From Bacillota bacterium (GTDB lineage Bacteria > Bacillota > Clostridia > Christensenellales > SZUA-584): 16,033 nucleotides of DNA. The stretch lies in contig JAEWQS010000080.1 of assembly GCA_023399095.1 (NCBI GenBank), positions 1 to 16,033 of the forward strand, in the 5' to 3' direction. This document shows, one piece after another, positions 14,297 through 16,033 of the stretch. The translations under genes and the position numbers were made by a program. A model generated the notes under the pieces. The model did not search any database and was not told the origin of the DNA. It worked only from the letters and a program-made list of their open reading frames with translations. Within the stretch, counting starts at the first letter, position 1. Every line of letters starts with the position of its first letter.

Positions 14297-14509
14297 TTAA
14301 CAGTGGCAGCGGCTGAAAAAGGATACTGCTTCAATTTGATCAAAGCGGATAACCGTGATGCGTCCGCGGCACACGATCTTAATGGCGTCGTCCGACACGC
14401 CTGTGAGCAGGCCGCAAAAGCTGCCCCCGCATGTGGTAACACATACGAAATCGTCAATATTGTGCTCCAGCTCGCAAAGGATGCTGTCTCGTTTGCAATC
14501 ATATGACAT
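14297..14509 (-). CDS. small Cys-rich protein, hypothetical
   Basis: The gene encodes 70 residues with eight cysteines (5, 12, 23, 27, 32, 47, 68, 70). A central stretch, 'FVCVTTCGGSFCGLLTGV' then 'AIKIVCRGRITVIRFDQIEAV', alternates like a small beta-barrel and resembles Sm-like or spore-coat-type clostridial proteins. It has a clear AAAGGGAG site eight bases before the ATG and its own terminator, so it is probably a real gene although short. It is monocistronic and divergent from the GNAT gene. No function can be assigned; the coat link is a guess. Confidence 0.65.
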   Translation of the reverse strand: MSYDCKRDSILCELEHNIDDFVCVTTCGGSFCGLLTGVSDDAIKIVCRGRITVIRFDQIEAVSFFSRCHC

Positions 14510-14595
14510 GGTTTTCGCTCCCTTTCATTCAATGTTTGCTAATACCATATTATTAGACTGTCGTCGTTTTGGTGACAGCCACCGTCTTCGGATGT

Positions 14596-14624
14596 TTGTT
14601 TTGTGTCATAATTTGTGGTATACT
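14596..14624 (+). promoter_or_regulatory. candidate promoter of the GNAT gene
   Basis: TATACT (14619-14624) is preceded by TG as an extended -10 (TGGTATACT), with a weak -35, TTGTTT (14596-14601), at 17 bases. It lies upstream of the GAAGGGAA site and the ATG at 14682. Confidence 0.45.
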
Positions 14625-14681
14625 GTCATAAATTCAAGCGCTATGCCATTATCCATTTTTCATATCGAAGGGAACAATATC

Positions 14682-15812
14682 ATGAAGATCATCACCGTCC
14701 GCAAGCCTAAAGAGATGAAGGCGTTTGTGCGATTGCCCCATACGCTTCACAAAAACAATCCGTGTTTTGTACCGCCGATCTGGGCCGACGAAAAAAAGGC
14801 CTATTACGCCAAAAACAATCCCATACTTAAGAACAGCGATTTTGAACTGTTTTTGCTGCTTGACGATTCGGGCGCGGCCGTCGGGCGCACCATCGCCTAT
14901 ATCGACCACACGTTTAACCGCTACTATCATGTCAAAACAGGCTTCTTTGGCGCTTTTGAATGCATCAAAGACGAAAAGGCAGGGCAAATGCTCGTTGAAG
15001 CCGCCGAAGACTGGCTGCTCAAAAACGGCATGCAGACTGTCCGCGGCCCTATTCACCCCGCTGCGGAAAACTGGGGCTTTGTATACTTAGGTTACGACAC
15101 ACCGCCCGTCTATATGTCACCCTGGAACCCCGAATACTACCACGCGTTTTTCACGGAGTCGGGCTACGAAGCGGCGAAGGATTTGTTTGTTTACGAAGCC
15201 GATATCCAAAACGGATACAAGCTGCCCAAACGTCTTGATGATTTTGTTGAGAGGTTCACGCACCGTTATCCGTCCATCAACATCCGCCAGCTCAACATGC
15301 GAAGCATCCGCGACGACGCAAAGGCAATTTGGGAAATATCCAACACCGCATTCGCAGAGAACTGGGGTTATGTGCCGCTTGAACTCTCTGTGATGGAGGA
15401 TATGCTTAAAAAGTTAAAGCTCATCGTCAATCCGGACGCTGTGTGGATGGTGGAGGACGGCGGCAAGCCCGTGGGCTATTGCCTTGGCTTTCCTGATATC
15501 AACGTGATTTTGAGCCGCATCAAGGGGCGGTTGCTGCCGCTTGGGTGGTTTAAGCTGTTAACGGGTGTGAAGTCGCTGCGAGATTATCGCCTATTCGGCC
15601 TCGCGGTGCACCCGGACTGGCAGGGCAAAGCGCTCGACGCGCTGATGTATATCAACCTATACAAAAATCTGCTTGCCAAAAAGGTGCGCATGGAAGCCAA
15701 CTATATACTCGAAGACAATCTACCTATCAGAAACGCGCTTGAAAAGCTCGGCATGCAGCACTGCAAAACGTACCGCATATATGAAAAGCCCCTGACCTTT
15801 TATCACAACTGA
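14682..15812 (+). CDS. GNAT-superfamily acetyltransferase-like protein
   Basis: This is a cytoplasmic protein of 376 residues. The C-terminal part (about 195-370) has the acetyl-CoA fold: 'AKAIWEISNTAFAENWGYVP', 'VWMVEDGGKPVGYCLGFPDI', then 'LFGLAVHPDWQGKALDALMY' with a Q-G-K-A-L motif A, and 'MEANYILEDNLPIRNALEKL' closing it. The N-terminal half (1-190) is a second, related-looking module ('FLLLDDSGAAVGRTIAYIDH', 'FGAFECIKDEKAGQMLVEAA'), so two tandem GNAT-like units are likely. Substrate unknown. The ATG at 14682 has GAAGGGAA upstream; the frame extension to 14355 overlaps the opposite gene and is not used. A terminator follows. Confidence 0.85.
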   Translation: MKIITVRKPKEMKAFVRLPHTLHKNNPCFVPPIWADEKKAYYAKNNPILKNSDFELFLLLDDSGAAVGRTIAYIDHTFNRYYHVKTGFFGAFECIKDEKAGQMLVEAAEDWLLKNGMQTVRGPIHPAAENWGFVYLGYDTPPVYMSPWNPEYYHAFFTESGYEAAKDLFVYEADIQNGYKLPKRLDDFVERFTHRYPSINIRQLNMRSIRDDAKAIWEISNTAFAENWGYVPLELSVMEDMLKKLKLIVNPDAVWMVEDGGKPVGYCLGFPDINVILSRIKGRLLPLGWFKLLTGVKSLRDYRLFGLAVHPDWQGKALDALMYINLYKNLLAKKVRMEANYILEDNLPIRNALEKLGMQHCKTYRIYEKPLTFYHN

Positions 15813-15818
15813 CATATA

Positions 15819-15843
15819 AAAGCAGCCCGTTCGAGGCTGCTTT
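15819..15843 (+). terminator. terminator of the GNAT gene
   Basis: AAAGCAGCC (15819-15827) and GGCTGCTTT (15835-15843) form a 9-bp stem with a 7-base loop, followed by AATTTTG. It begins seven bases after the stop codon. Confidence 0.8.
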
Positions 15844-15860
15844 AATTTTGTCGCAAACCC

Positions 15861-15949
15861 CCGGGGTCCTCAAAAAGAAACGTTTTTTGGGTGGAGCCAT
15901 GGTGTGGGCTGCTCGGGATCGGGACCCCCGAAAAGCGAGCTTTTTGGGG
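15861..15949. repeat. pair of hairpins with inverted GGGGTCC/GGACCCC
   Basis: CCCCGAAAAG (15926-15929 plus 30-35) pairs with CTTTTTGGGG (15940-15949) around the loop CGAG, with one G-T pair. A second, weaker stem lies at about 15869-15891 (CTCAAAAA with TTTTTTGGG). GGGGTCC at 15863-15869 is the inverse of GGACCCC at 15922-15928. No gene is present. The arrangement looks like a small interspersed repeat or a leader structure for something beyond the right edge. Confidence 0.4.
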
Positions 15950-16033
15950 TAAATCATAGCCCGTCTTGCCCACGAATTATATTTAACGACTTTTTTGACA
16001 GTCTGTAAGCAACCCCGCAAAAGGCTTCTCTTT

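Noticed and set aside
14355..14681. N-terminal extension of the GNAT gene
   Set aside because: It overlaps the opposite-strand Cys-rich gene, contains the likely promoter, and MKIITVRK at 14682 has a good ribosome site.
1..16033. CRISPR array, toxin-antitoxin pair, anti-phage system, phage genes
   Set aside because: Looked for regular spaced repeats and paired small genes on both strands; none found.

Overview
The window reads as a chromosomal accessory region of a Gram-positive, low-to-mid GC anaerobe, most likely a member of class Clostridia. This is inferred from the YesM/YesN-type two-component pair, the lipoprotein-anchored CUT1 sugar ABC transporter without its own intact ATPase, strong AGGAGG-type ribosome binding sites, and a GNAT protein and Cys-rich small protein of clostridial flavour. 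No rRNA, CRISPR array, phage structural gene or intact integrase is visible.

Layout. (1) 1-540 is a mobile-element scar: the C-terminal end of an IS1182-like transposase, its hairpin, and directly next to it the 3' end of a tRNA gene (minus strand, with CCA) that has no 5' half. (2) 540-3945 (minus) is a sugar transporter operon: binding lipoprotein, a long intercistronic stem-loop, two permeases, and a decayed MsmX/UgpC-type ATPase. (3) 4217-7604 (plus, divergent) encodes a YesM-type histidine kinase and a YesN-type AraC response regulator that overlap and probably control the transporter. (4) 7629-10217 (minus) encodes a DUF4432/aldose-epimerase-like protein and a GH57-like glycosidase. Divergent from them at 10346-11170 is a cupin-AraC regulator, with facing promoters in the shared gap. 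(5) 11464-12795 is a complete IS3-family element with a -1 frameshift signal. (6) 12796-13107 holds a second tRNA 3' fragment (tRNA-Thr-like) and its terminator. (7) 13269-15843 holds an AhpD-like protein, a badly decayed hypothetical gene, a small Cys-rich protein and a GNAT-family protein. (8) The right edge contains inverted-repeat hairpins without a gene.

How it works together (inference). An extracellular oligosaccharide or related signal is sensed by the Cache-type kinase. The phosphorylated YesN-like regulator activates the transporter, and the imported sugar is processed by the GH57-like enzyme and the mutarotase-like DUF4432 protein under the local AraC regulator. The ATPase must come from elsewhere in the genome (usual for Bacillota CUT1 importers), because the local copy is broken. 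The sugar island is bracketed by two different tRNA 3'-end scars pointing outward, which suggests repeated tRNA-targeted integrations. The GH57-like/DUF4432/AraC trio, whose substrate cannot be read from sequence, is the best candidate for an undescribed pathway.
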